DNA from: Bradyrhizobium sp. 21
GTDB lineage: Bacteria; Pseudomonadota; Alphaproteobacteria; Rhizobiales; Xanthobacteraceae
Length of the DNA: 64,000 nt
Assembly: GCF_023073335.1 (NCBI RefSeq)
Contig: NZ_JADPJG010000032.1
Span: 248,001 to 312,000 of the forward strand
Direction of reading: 5' to 3'
Shown here: positions 36,523-44,572 of the stretch, piece by piece
Numbering within the stretch: position 1 is the stretch's first letter
Layout: every line of letters starts with the position of its first letter
Made by a program: the position numbers and the translations under genes
The notes under the pieces: generated by a model
Told to the model about the DNA's origin: nothing
Database searches by the model: none
What the model saw: the letters and a program-made list of their open reading frames with translations, nothing else

Positions 36523-36670
36523 TGTCGTCCCGGCCTAGTGCGCAATTGCGCACGGGGGCCGGGACCCATAACCACAGGCGGTGGTTTGGCGAAGACTCGT
36601 CGCTCGGTACTTCTATCATCTGCAAACGATGGATTCCGCGGTATGGGTCCCGCCCTTCGCCGGGACGACA
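36523..36670. repeat. MITE-like element with 12-bp terminal inverted repeats
   Basis: TGTCGTCCCGGC at 36523-36534 is the exact inverted complement of GCCGGGACGACA at 36659-36670. Inside, CGGGACCCATAACC is mirrored by GGTATGGGTCCCG. The 148-bp size, terminal repeats and lack of coding capacity suit a miniature mobile or palindromic element. A related element is at 60857-60973. Confidence 0.65.
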
Positions 36671-36739
36671 GTGAGAGGAACCGCCCTTACCCTCGCCCGT
36701 TACCCCTCGACACCTGCACCAGCCGCAGAGCATCGAGCC

Positions 36740-36949
36740 ATGTCGGACGCCTACGATTATTTTCGCTCGCACGCGATCGCCGCCGTTCGTAAGGCGCGGG
36801 CGCTGCCGCCCGGGGTTTCCAGGCAGAAGCAGCGCACGGTGGCGCGGGTCTATCATCTCCTGTCCAGGGAGGCCGCGCTGAAGCCGAACGTCCATCATCT
36901 CGAAGATTTTCGCGCAGCGCGGCGGGTGGAGCGGCAGATCGGCCGCTGA
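36740..36949 (+). CDS. Small hypothetical protein (69 aa)
   Basis: ATG at 36740 gives 69 residues starting MSDAYDYFRSHAIAAVRKAR. It is strongly basic, predicted helical and has no recognised motif. The frame extends upstream into the repeat element, but that part looks non-coding. Codon use resembles the neighbours. Function unknown. Confidence 0.45.
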   Translation: MSDAYDYFRSHAIAAVRKARALPPGVSRQKQRTVARVYHLLSREAALKPNVHHLEDFRAARRVERQIGR

Positions 36950-37174
36950 TCTTCTTTCTATGCAAATTTGGTCAGCTGCCATTCCGCGGGAATAGACGTC
37001 CGTCGAGTTCCGTACCGGTTGACCTTTGTGCCGCGACCCAGTTGGATGCGCGCGCAACGAGGCACGACGACATCCATCGTGGATCTGGAGCGATCGGCGA
37101 TCAGGCCTGAGCCCGCGCGGGGCTTTGGGCGATCCGGCGTTGGACTGTGCCTTAACGTTCAACAGGGGCTTCTC

Positions 37175-38479
37175 ATGACCTTTTCCAGCATCTTTGCGCA
37201 GTTCGTCGCCTTCGTCGGCGGCATCGCGCTGCAATGGCGGAAGCTGTCGGGTACCGCGCCCGCGCCGGCCTGGGGCCAGACGCCGGCCATTCCCGAAGCG
37301 AAGCCGCAAGGCGCACTGCCGACGCTGAAGATGCCGACCGCGCGGGGCTGGAGCGAAGGGCAGAAGCCGACCGCAGCACCCGGGCTCAAGGTCAACGCGT
37401 TCGCGACCGGGCTCGACCATCCGCGCTGGATCGACGTACTGCCAAATGGCGACGTGCTCATTGCCGAATCGACGCAGATCGCGGGCGCGCCGAGAAGCGT
37501 CTTTCATTATGCGATGCAAGCGACGATGCGGCGCGCCGCCGCCCTCGGCGTCAGCGCCAACCGCATCACGCTGCTGCGCGACAAGGACGGTGACGGCGTG
37601 GCCGAAGTGCGCGGCGCCTTCATGGAAAATCTCAGCCAGCCGTTCGGCATGGCGCTGGTCGGCGACACGTTCTATGTCGGCAACACCGACGGCGTGATGG
37701 CCTTCCCGTACGTGGCGAACGCCGATCGCATCACCGCGCCGGGCAAGCGCCTCACCACTTTCAAGCCGAGCGGCCACTGGACCCGCAGTCTTCTGGCAAG
37801 TCCCGACGGCAAAAAACTCTATGCCGGCGTCGGCTCGCTCAGCAACATCGCCGAGATGGGGATGGAGGTCGAGGAAGGCCGCGCCGCGGTCTACGAGCTC
37901 GATCTCGTCGCCGGCACGCACCGCATCTTTGGCGCCGGTCTGCGCAACCCGGTAGGCCTTGCCTGGGAGCCAAATACAAACGTGCTCTGGACCGTGGTCA
38001 ACGAACGCGACGGCCTCGGCGACGAGACCCCGCCCGACTACCTCACCTCGGTGCGCGACGGCGGCTTCTATGGCTGGCCCTATTGCTACTGGGGCAAGAC
38101 GGTGGACGATCGCGTGCCGCAGTATCCGGCGATGGTCGCCAAGGCGCTCACGCCGGACTATGCGCTCGGCGGCCACACCGCCTCGCTCGGCCTGTGCTGG
38201 ATGCCGGCGGGCACACTGCCCGGCTTCCCCGACGGCATGGCGATCGGCCAGCATGGCTCCTGGAATCGGAGCACGCTCTCCGGCTACAAGCTGGTATTCA
38301 TTCCGTTCGAGAACGGCCGCCCGTCCGGGCCAGCTCGCGACATCCTCTCGGGCTTCCTGTCACCGGATGAGAAGGAATCCTACGGCCGTCCGGTCGGCGT
38401 GGCGATCGGCCCCGACAAGAAATCGCTGCTGATGGCCGATGACGTCGGCAACGTGATCTGGCGCGTAACTGGCGCTTGA
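37175..38479 (+). CDS. L-sorbosone dehydrogenase-type beta-propeller
   Basis: About 434 residues. An N-terminal hydrophobic segment (IFAQFVAFVGGIAL) probably serves as signal or anchor. The body is a glucose/sorbosone dehydrogenase-type propeller: GLDHPRWIDVLPNGDVLIAE, FGMALVGDTFYVGNTDG, GAGLRNPVGLAWEP, WTVVNERDGLGDETPPDY and the DGGFYGWPYCYWG motif typical of PQQ-dependent sugar dehydrogenases. It would oxidise an aldose or related sugar in the periplasm with PQQ. AGGGGC stands six bases before the ATG. Its stop nearly abuts the convergent aspartate dehydrogenase gene. Confidence 0.85.
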   Translation: MTFSSIFAQFVAFVGGIALQWRKLSGTAPAPAWGQTPAIPEAKPQGALPTLKMPTARGWSEGQKPTAAPGLKVNAFATGLDHPRWIDVLPNGDVLIAESTQIAGAPRSVFHYAMQATMRRAAALGVSANRITLLRDKDGDGVAEVRGAFMENLSQPFGMALVGDTFYVGNTDGVMAFPYVANADRITAPGKRLTTFKPSGHWTRSLLASPDGKKLYAGVGSLSNIAEMGMEVEEGRAAVYELDLVAGTHRIFGAGLRNPVGLAWEPNTNVLWTVVNERDGLGDETPPDYLTSVRDGGFYGWPYCYWGKTVDDRVPQYPAMVAKALTPDYALGGHTASLGLCWMPAGTLPGFPDGMAIGQHGSWNRSTLSGYKLVFIPFENGRPSGPARDILSGFLSPDEKESYGRPVGVAIGPDKKSLLMADDVGNVIWRVTGA

Positions 38480-38482
38480 TCT

Positions 38483-39307
38483 TCAAGTCCCGACGCAGAG
38501 CGTGGCGCGCTGCTTCCTCAGCAGCGCGATCACCGACAGCGCCGTGATCAGGCCAGTCTTGGGATTCTCGGACGGGATGTTCTCGATTCTCATTGAGAAG
38601 CGGGCCGAATCCGCCTCGACCTCGATGCGGTGAACGTTGCGCGTCACGGTCGGGTCGGCCCAGATCTGAACCTGCGTGCGATCGGGCCCGACGCCCGCGA
38701 GCGACAGCGCGACCGCCACGTTGAGATTGGCGGGAAAGCCCTTTGCGGCTTCCCGCGCCGTGCCTTCGAACAGCTTCAGCGGCTCGTGCAGATTGTCGAT
38801 ATCGATGTTGTTCTCGACGATGAAGGGCGCGCCCTTCAAGCCATCGATCGGTTTTCGCGTCACCATCTTCACCGAATGGATGGTGCCGATTGCAGCGGCG
38901 TTGACGGCGTCGAGCCCGATCAGCGCGCCCGTCGGCACGAGGATGCGGCCGCCATTGGCGCGGGCGAGATCGACGAGATCAAAATTGTCGAGCAGCCCGC
39001 CGACGCTGACCACGACCGCGGCCTTGCCGCGTTTCACCGCGGGCTCGATGATGGCGCGCAACTGGCTGCTCGGCGCGCATTCCACCACGATGTCGGCGGC
39101 GTCGCCGAGCTGGTCGATCGGCAGCACCTGAGGCGGACGGCGCAGACGACTGAGGAACGCCTGATGCTTTGCGGGATCGCGCACCGCGACGGCAGAGAGC
39201 GTCAGGCCTTCGATGCCCTGATCGAGCGCGGCGGCGATCTTGGTGCCGATCGAGCCCAGCCCCGCAATGGCAACCCTCAACTCGCTTGCAGCTTTCTGTC
39301 CGGTCAT
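38483..39307 (-). CDS. L-aspartate dehydrogenase family protein
   Basis: A 274-residue NAD(P)-dependent enzyme. The nucleotide-binding motif is VAIAGLGSIGTKIAAAL near residues 12-28, with VPTGALIGLDAVNAA and FPANLNVAVALSLAG as conserved core segments. RNVHRIEVEAD carries the likely catalytic histidine. The family interconverts aspartate and oxaloacetate plus ammonia. The ATG at 39307 follows GGTGGAG. It lies 38 bp after the LysR gene on the same strand and is divergent from a tartrate-type dehydrogenase locus, suggesting that it handles a four-carbon acid related to tartrate or oxaloglycolate. Confidence 0.85.
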   Translation of the reverse strand: MTGQKAASELRVAIAGLGSIGTKIAAALDQGIEGLTLSAVAVRDPAKHQAFLSRLRRPPQVLPIDQLGDAADIVVECAPSSQLRAIIEPAVKRGKAAVVVSVGGLLDNFDLVDLARANGGRILVPTGALIGLDAVNAAAIGTIHSVKMVTRKPIDGLKGAPFIVENNIDIDNLHEPLKLFEGTAREAAKGFPANLNVAVALSLAGVGPDRTQVQIWADPTVTRNVHRIEVEADSARFSMRIENIPSENPKTGLITALSVIALLRKQRATLCVGT

Positions 39308-39345
39308 CACACTCCACCTTCTCGCCAAGCCGATTTCATAGCGCC

Positions 39346-40263
39346 TCAGGCGCCCCGCGCATAGCTGCGCAAGCGCGCCTCGAGCACGGACAGCATGGCG
39401 TCGCGTGACGGATCGCGCGAGCCGCGCAGCCAGGCCGCGGCAAGCGGCAGCCGGCCGACGGGGCCGATCTGCTTCGGCCGCAGCGACACGAAGCGTACGC
39501 CTGATACGGCCATCCGCGTGGTCCAGCGCGGCACGATCGCGACCCCGAGCTTGGTTGCCACCAGATGGATGATGGTCTGCTTCTCGTCGGCGACCTGCAC
39601 GATGCGCGGCGTCAGGCCCGCCTGCTCGAACAGTTTTATCGTGAGATCGTGGCTGTGCGGCCGCGAGCGGCGGTCCGGCACCAGCATCGCCTCGTCCGCA
39701 ATCTGGGACAGGGTAATCGACTTGCGGCCCGCCAGCGCATGCCGCTGCGGAAACGCCACGATCGCGGTCTCCTGGAGCAGATCACGGAATTCGAGCCGCT
39801 TGTCCGGCTGATGGGGCGGGCGCACGAAGGCGAGATCGAGCGCGCCGGTCAAAATCTTTGGCAGCAGCCGGACGGTCTTGTCCTCGAGAAGCTGAACCGC
39901 GATGTCAGGATACTTGTCGCGGAAATCCCGCAGCAGCGGCGGCAAGAGTCCCGCCGCCGCGCTGTCGATGGCGCCGATCCGCAGCCGCCGCGCGGCTCCC
40001 GCGCGCGAGCGATTGCGCAGATTGCTCTCGACGGCCTCGACCCGGGCGAGGATGGCGCGGGCATCGCGCAACAGCGCGGTGCCGTCTTCCGTCAGCGACA
40101 CCGCCCGCGTCGTCCGCGCGAACAGCCGCGTGCCCAGGTCCTCTTCCAGCAGCCTGATCTGCCGGCCGAGCGCAGAGGGCAGCATCTGGAGGTGCTGCGC
40201 CGCGCGGCCGAAATGCAACTGCTCGGCCGCCGCCACGAAGCATCGGAGCTGATGCAATTCCAT
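39346..40263 (-). CDS. LysR family transcriptional regulator
   Basis: A 305-residue regulator with a canonical LysR N-terminus (MELHQLRCFVAAAEQLHFGR, then AAQHLQMLPSALGRQIRLLE) and an effector-binding domain from about 90. GAGGAGGGCGA precedes the ATG. It is divergent from the MFS-tartrate dehydrogenase pair and upstream of aspartate dehydrogenase. A dyad TTATA-N11-TATAA just upstream of its start matches the LysR T-N11-A box. It probably activates the divergent pair and regulates itself. Confidence 0.93.
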   Translation of the reverse strand: MELHQLRCFVAAAEQLHFGRAAQHLQMLPSALGRQIRLLEEDLGTRLFARTTRAVSLTEDGTALLRDARAILARVEAVESNLRNRSRAGAARRLRIGAIDSAAAGLLPPLLRDFRDKYPDIAVQLLEDKTVRLLPKILTGALDLAFVRPPHQPDKRLEFRDLLQETAIVAFPQRHALAGRKSITLSQIADEAMLVPDRRSRPHSHDLTIKLFEQAGLTPRIVQVADEKQTIIHLVATKLGVAIVPRWTTRMAVSGVRFVSLRPKQIGPVGRLPLAAAWLRGSRDPSRDAMLSVLEARLRSYARGA

Positions 40264-40293
40264 TCGCCCTCCTCTCGTCTTCCACCGACCGGA

Positions 40294-40314
40294 TTATATC
40301 ATTTTTTTGTATAA
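40294..40314. promoter_or_regulatory. LysR-type T-N11-A dyad
   Basis: TTATA, 11 bases, TATAA (40294-40298 and 40310-40314) lies 31 bp before the LysR ATG and about 100 bp before the MFS start. It is AT-rich amid GC-rich DNA and fits both a LysR binding box and part of a promoter. Confidence 0.6.
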
Positions 40315-40417
40315 ACCAGCGCCGATTGAACCTCCCTTCTCCACCCGACTACGCTCGTTGCCGGCATGGACCTCAAGGTCCGCCGACATAACGAGAAAAC
40401 CGGGACAGGAGGCCAGG

Positions 40418-41716
40418 GTGGCGAGCGAGATTCAGACCCGCGTGCTACGCAAGATCACATGGCGCATCGTTCCCTTCATCATGCTGCTGTACTTCGTGGC
40501 CTTCATCGACCGCGTCAATATCGGCTTCGCCTCGCTGACGATGAACAAGGATATCGGCCTGTCGCCGACGGTCTACGGCTTCGGCGCCGGCATCTTCTTC
40601 TGGGGCTATTTCCTGTTCGAGGTGCCCTCCAACATCATCCTGCACAAGGTCGGCGCGCGGATCTGGATCGCGCGGGTGATGATCACCTGGGGCATCGTCT
40701 CGGCTGCGATGGCCTTCGTGCAGGGCCCGACCAGCTTCTATGTGCTGCGCTTCCTGCTCGGCGTCGCCGAAGCCGGCTTCTTTCCCGGCATCATCCTCTA
40801 TCTCTCCTACTGGTTCCCGGCTCGCCAGCGGGCGGCGGTCACCGCACTGTTCATGGCCGCGGCGCCGCTCTCGACCGTGCTGGGATCGCCGGTCTCGGGC
40901 GCGCTCCTGGAGATGGACGGACTGCTCGGCTTCAAGGGCTGGCAATGGCTGTTCGTGCTCGAAGCGGTGCCGGCCGTGCTGCTCGGCTTCGTCGTGCTCG
41001 CATTCCTCACCGACCGCCCGGAGAAAGCGAAATGGCTCGCGGATGACGAACGGCGTTGGCTCGTCGAGACCATGAACGGAGAGACCACCAGCAAGGCCGC
41101 GACCTCCAAGCACAGTATCTGGCGCGGGCTTGCCGATCCGCGGGTGCTGGCGCTGGCGCTGATCTATTTCGGCACTTCGGCCGGCCTCTACACGCTCGGC
41201 GTCTGGGCGCCGCAGATCATCAAGCAGTTCGGCCTGTCCTCGCTGCAGGTCGGATTCCTTAACGCACTGCCGGCAACCGCCGCCGTCGTCGCCATGGTGC
41301 TGTGGGCGCGGCATTCGGATCGCACCGGCGAGCGCACCTGGCACGTCGTGTGGGCCTGCCTGATCGCTGCCGTAGGCCTCGCCTTTGCCGGGCTTGCGAG
41401 CGGCGTGGTCGCCGTGCTGGTCGCGCTGGCGCTCGTGAACATCGGCATCTCCTCCGCAAAACCGCCGCTCTGGAGCATGCCGACGCTGTTCCTCTCGGGC
41501 CCCGCCGCCGCGGCGGGCATCGCCACCATCAACTCGATCGGCAATCTCGGCGGCTTTGTCGGTCCCGCCATGATCGGCTGGATCAAGGACCAGACCGGCA
41601 GCTTTGTCGGCGGTCTCTATTTCGTCGCCGGCCTGCTGGTTCTCTCGGCGGTTCTGACCCTGCTATTGTCGCGTGCGCAAACCGCGCCCGTCGAAACCGT
41701 CCCGCAATCCCACTGA
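40418..41716 (+). CDS. MFS anion:cation symporter (ACS family)
   Basis: About 432 residues with twelve hydrophobic segments. KITWRIVPFIMLLYFVAFID near the start, RVNIGFASLTM and GYFLFEVPSNIIL are ACS-family hallmarks found in tartrate, phthalate and hexuronate carriers. The GTG at 40418 has AGGAGG five bases upstream; the open frame begins earlier but without a good site. It is followed after 19 bp by the tartrate-type dehydrogenase gene, so it probably imports tartrate, malate or a related acid. Confidence 0.9.
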   Translation: MASEIQTRVLRKITWRIVPFIMLLYFVAFIDRVNIGFASLTMNKDIGLSPTVYGFGAGIFFWGYFLFEVPSNIILHKVGARIWIARVMITWGIVSAAMAFVQGPTSFYVLRFLLGVAEAGFFPGIILYLSYWFPARQRAAVTALFMAAAPLSTVLGSPVSGALLEMDGLLGFKGWQWLFVLEAVPAVLLGFVVLAFLTDRPEKAKWLADDERRWLVETMNGETTSKAATSKHSIWRGLADPRVLALALIYFGTSAGLYTLGVWAPQIIKQFGLSSLQVGFLNALPATAAVVAMVLWARHSDRTGERTWHVVWACLIAAVGLAFAGLASGVVAVLVALALVNIGISSAKPPLWSMPTLFLSGPAAAAGIATINSIGNLGGFVGPAMIGWIKDQTGSFVGGLYFVAGLLVLSAVLTLLLSRAQTAPVETVPQSH

Positions 41717-41735
41717 TCTCAAACGGAGCACGTCC

Positions 41736-42809
41736 ATGCGCACTTATTCGATTGCAGCGATCCCGGCCGACGGCATCGGCCCCGAGGTCATCTCGGCCGG
41801 CGTTCGCGTGCTGGAGGCTCTGGCAAAACGCAGCGCCGACCTCGCCTTCAACGTCAAGACCTTCGACTGGGGCTCGGACTATTACAAGAAGCACGGCGTG
41901 ATGATGCCGGCCGACGGCCTCGCGGAGCTGAAGAAGTTCGACGCGATCTATTTCGGCGCGGTCGGCGCACCCGACGTGCCCGATCACATCACGCTGTGGG
42001 GCCTGCGGCTGCCGATCTGCCAGGGATTTGACCAATACGCCAATGTTCGGCCGACCAAGATTTTGCCCGGCGTCGCCTCGCCGCTGCGCAATGTCGGCGT
42101 CGGCGATCTCGACTGGGTGATCGTGCGCGAGAACTCGGAAGGCGAATATGCCGGCATGGGCGGCCGTGCGCACAGGGGTCTCCCCGAGGAGGTCGGCACC
42201 GAGGTCGCGGTCTTCACCCGCGTCGGCGTCACCCGAATCATGCGCTATGCGTTCCAGCTCGCGCAGTCGCGTCCGCGCAAATTCCTGACCGTCGTGACCA
42301 AGTCGAACGCGCAGCGCCACGGCATGGTGATGTGGGACGAGATCGCGGCCGAGGTCGCGGCCGAATTCCCCGACGTGACCTGGGACAAGATGCTGGTCGA
42401 CGCCATGACGGTGCGCATGACGCTGCATCCGAAGAGCCTCGACACCATCGTGGCGACAAATCTGCACGCCGATATCCTTTCCGACCTCGCCGGCGCGCTC
42501 GCCGGCAGCCTCGGCGTGGCGCCGACCGCCAACATCGATCCGCAGCGCCGCTTCCCCTCGATGTTCGAGCCGATCCACGGCTCGGCCTTCGACATCACCG
42601 GCAAGGGCATCGCCAATCCGGTCGCGACGTTCTGGACCGGCGCCCAGATGCTGGAGCATCTCGGCGAGAAGGAGGCCGCGGTGCGGCTGATGGCGGCCGT
42701 CGAGCGCGTCTGCGCGGCCGGCGTGCTGACGCCCGATGTCGGCGGCAAGGCGACGACACGGGAAGTGACCGACGCCGTGATCGACGCCATCCACGGGTCG
42801 AACGAGTAG
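41736..42809 (+). CDS. ttuC: Tartrate dehydrogenase / D-malate dehydrogenase (decarboxylating)
   Basis: A 357-residue member of the isopropylmalate/isocitrate dehydrogenase superfamily. The start IAAIPADGIGPEV and the interior ENSEGEYAGMGGRAHRG match the tartrate/D-malate branch. The catalytic tyrosine is within that region, the lysine in VTKSNAQRHG, and the metal-binding aspartates in VDAMTVRM and ATNLHADILSDLAGALAG. It oxidises tartrate to oxaloglycolate or D-malate to pyruvate with NAD. GGAG is eight bases before the ATG. Partner of the ACS transporter and under the divergent LysR. Confidence 0.88.
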   Translation: MRTYSIAAIPADGIGPEVISAGVRVLEALAKRSADLAFNVKTFDWGSDYYKKHGVMMPADGLAELKKFDAIYFGAVGAPDVPDHITLWGLRLPICQGFDQYANVRPTKILPGVASPLRNVGVGDLDWVIVRENSEGEYAGMGGRAHRGLPEEVGTEVAVFTRVGVTRIMRYAFQLAQSRPRKFLTVVTKSNAQRHGMVMWDEIAAEVAAEFPDVTWDKMLVDAMTVRMTLHPKSLDTIVATNLHADILSDLAGALAGSLGVAPTANIDPQRRFPSMFEPIHGSAFDITGKGIANPVATFWTGAQMLEHLGEKEAAVRLMAAVERVCAAGVLTPDVGGKATTREVTDAVIDAIHGSNE

Positions 42810-42850
42810 TCTTCTCCCTCTCCCCGTTCTTACGGGCCGCAAGCGGGGCG
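42810..42850. repeat. Fragment of CTCTCCCCG palindromic repeat family
   Basis: CTCTCCCCG and CGGGGCGAG bracket a central CGGGCCGCAAG in the short convergent spacer. It resembles the cluster at 26914-27046 and may help end transcripts from either side. Confidence 0.45.
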
Positions 42851-42865
42851 AGGTAAGCGAATTCC

Positions 42866-43810
42866 CTACTTCCGCCCCGGCGCAGGCGTCGCCATCGCCG
42901 CCGTCGGGTCGGGCGGCGCCAGATGACGCGGGACGATGATGGACTGGCCGGGGGTGAGCTGTGCGTCTTCCGCCAGCGAGTTGCTCTGCGCGAGCGACCA
43001 CAGCGGCACGCGATTGGCGGCAGCGATGCTCGCCATCGTGTCGCCGCGGCGTACCGGCAGTCGTACACCGCTATCCCATAATTCGACCAACGTATCGCTG
43101 GGGACGAGGAGGCGCAGCGGCACGGTGTCGCCCTGGGCCTGCGGCTGAATGCGCGGCAACTGCGTCACCATCTCGACGATCTGGCGATGGATGTCGTCGG
43201 ATTTCTCGATGTTGATGTGAGAAACCCGCGAGTTCTCCTTCAAATCGTAGCTCGCATAGTGGCCACGATAGCCCGGCACCGCCACCACGTTGCCGCCGCC
43301 GAGCACGCTGTCGGAGAGGAAGATATTGATGAAGCGTTCGACATTGAGCGGCACGTCGTCGGTCGCATGCGCGGGGTCGATGGTGATGACGAGGCTGATC
43401 GGGATGTTTTCCTTGGCTGCCATCTCGGAGATGATGACCGAGCATAATCCGCCCATCGAGTGCCCGATCAGCACGATCGGCGCCGGCGTCTCCTTGTAGC
43501 TGGAGATGGCGCGGTCACCGATCCATCGGCAGATGGTGAATTCGTTGACGTCGGCCGAAAAGCCGGCCTGCTTCAGCTTCTCTTCGAGCCGGTCCATGCC
43601 GCGCGAGAAGAACGGCCCCATGGCGCCGCGGAACAGGTAGATTTTCGGCGGCGGCAGCGGCTCCGCAGGCGGAGACGGCGGAGCCGCGGGCGCGGCCGCG
43701 GCGGGCTTTGTCTTGGCAGGCGATTTGGCAGGTGACGCCACGGCCATGCCGGTGCTGAAGGCGAGCAGCGCAACCGCTGCCAGCACCACAATTCGCCTTG
43801 GATCCATCAT
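42866..43810 (-). CDS. Exported alpha/beta hydrolase with C-terminal LysM domain
   Basis: About 314 residues: a signal peptide (IVVLAAVALLAFSTGMAVAS), a Pro/Ala-rich linker to about 55, a hydrolase core with the nucleophile elbow GHSMGG (Ser118), and a C-terminal LysM domain (about 255-305: RRGDTMASIAAANRVPLWSL and LTPGQSIIVPRHL). The LysM part should hold it on peptidoglycan. The core is related to the product at 48526-49239, sharing YLFRG and the IVLIGHS arrangement. It is probably a periplasmic esterase or lipase of unknown substrate. The ATG at 43810 is preferred because the signal peptide follows. Confidence 0.82.
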   Translation of the reverse strand: MMDPRRIVVLAAVALLAFSTGMAVASPAKSPAKTKPAAAAPAAPPSPPAEPLPPPKIYLFRGAMGPFFSRGMDRLEEKLKQAGFSADVNEFTICRWIGDRAISSYKETPAPIVLIGHSMGGLCSVIISEMAAKENIPISLVITIDPAHATDDVPLNVERFINIFLSDSVLGGGNVVAVPGYRGHYASYDLKENSRVSHINIEKSDDIHRQIVEMVTQLPRIQPQAQGDTVPLRLLVPSDTLVELWDSGVRLPVRRGDTMASIAAANRVPLWSLAQSNSLAEDAQLTPGQSIIVPRHLAPPDPTAAMATPAPGRK

Positions 43811-43991
43811 CAGTCCAGCAGTCCCACCACGGGAGGCAAAGGCCTCCCCCGAGGGGCTTAGTGACCATCGATTTGGCGTATTTTGGGGCACGGAGGGCCC
43901 CAACCTTTCCGAGCTCGACGATCCCGCCGCGGCAACTGCGGGACCTGACAGGACTTTGCGACGATTGGCCTCGGGCCGCCCCAGCGAACAG

Positions 43992-44456
43992 CTAGAGCGG
44001 CAGAATCCGGTTCAGCAGTGCGAGCAAGGTGCGCTGCTCGGCCTCGCTCAGCGGAGCGAGCATCTTCTTATTGTACGGCTCCGTCAGCCTTGCCGCCTCC
44101 TGGATGAGCTTTGCACCCTTTGGCGTGAGCATGAGCTCGACGGCGCGGCGATCCGCCTTCGAGCGATTGCGCTTGATGAAGCCCGACGATTCGAGCTCGT
44201 TCAGGATCTTGATCAAATTGGGCAGGCGCAGCCGGAGCAGGCTTGCAAGGCTGCTCGGGGGAACGCCGGGATTGTCGCGAATGACGACGAAGATCGCGTA
44301 GGTCGCGGGCGTCACGCCCAATGCGGCGAACTCTTCATAGAAGCCCTCGAAGAATTTCAGCTGCGCGAGCCGCAGCATGAAGCCCGGCGTGCGCTGCAGC
44401 GCTTGCAAATTCAACGATTTCTCCGGCGGCTGGCCGGACTTCCCTGCGGGTTTCAC
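43992..44456 (-). CDS. MarR family transcriptional regulator
   Basis: A 154-residue winged-helix regulator. The fold is shown by TPATYAIFVVIRDNPGVPPS, LASLLRLRLPNLIKILNELE and SSGFIKRNRSKADRRAVELM (wing), ending with a helical dimerisation part. The GTG at 44456 is the first plausible start. It is divergent from the binding-protein/P450 pair across a 116-bp spacer holding an AT-rich dyad. Relatives such as the aromatic-acid MarR repressors (CouR, BadR type) respond to CoA-bound aromatic acids, which suits this context. Confidence 0.88.
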   Translation of the reverse strand: MKPAGKSGQPPEKSLNLQALQRTPGFMLRLAQLKFFEGFYEEFAALGVTPATYAIFVVIRDNPGVPPSSLASLLRLRLPNLIKILNELESSGFIKRNRSKADRRAVELMLTPKGAKLIQEAARLTEPYNKKMLAPLSEAEQRTLLALLNRILPL

Positions 44457-44512
44457 GGGCGCATGATCCTCGACTGCGGCGGCCGAATGTCCGCCGAATT
44501 GACTCTCCCGAA

Positions 44513-44535
44513 AATAGATATAAAATATAACTATT
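44513..44535. promoter_or_regulatory. AT-rich dyad, probable MarR operator
   Basis: AATAGATATA, AAA, TATAACTATT is a nearly perfect inverted repeat (nine of ten pairs). It is the AT-rich centre of the spacer between the divergent MarR and binding-protein genes, 38 bp before the latter's ATG. Its size suits a MarR dimer and it overlaps the likely promoter. Confidence 0.6.
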
Positions 44536-44572
44536 ATTTAGCGGCACCAAGACCGCCCATCGGAGGGAGACA

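Noticed and set aside
41583-43001. 472-codon minus-strand frame
   Set aside because: Antisense to the tartrate dehydrogenase, whose catalytic residues are intact.
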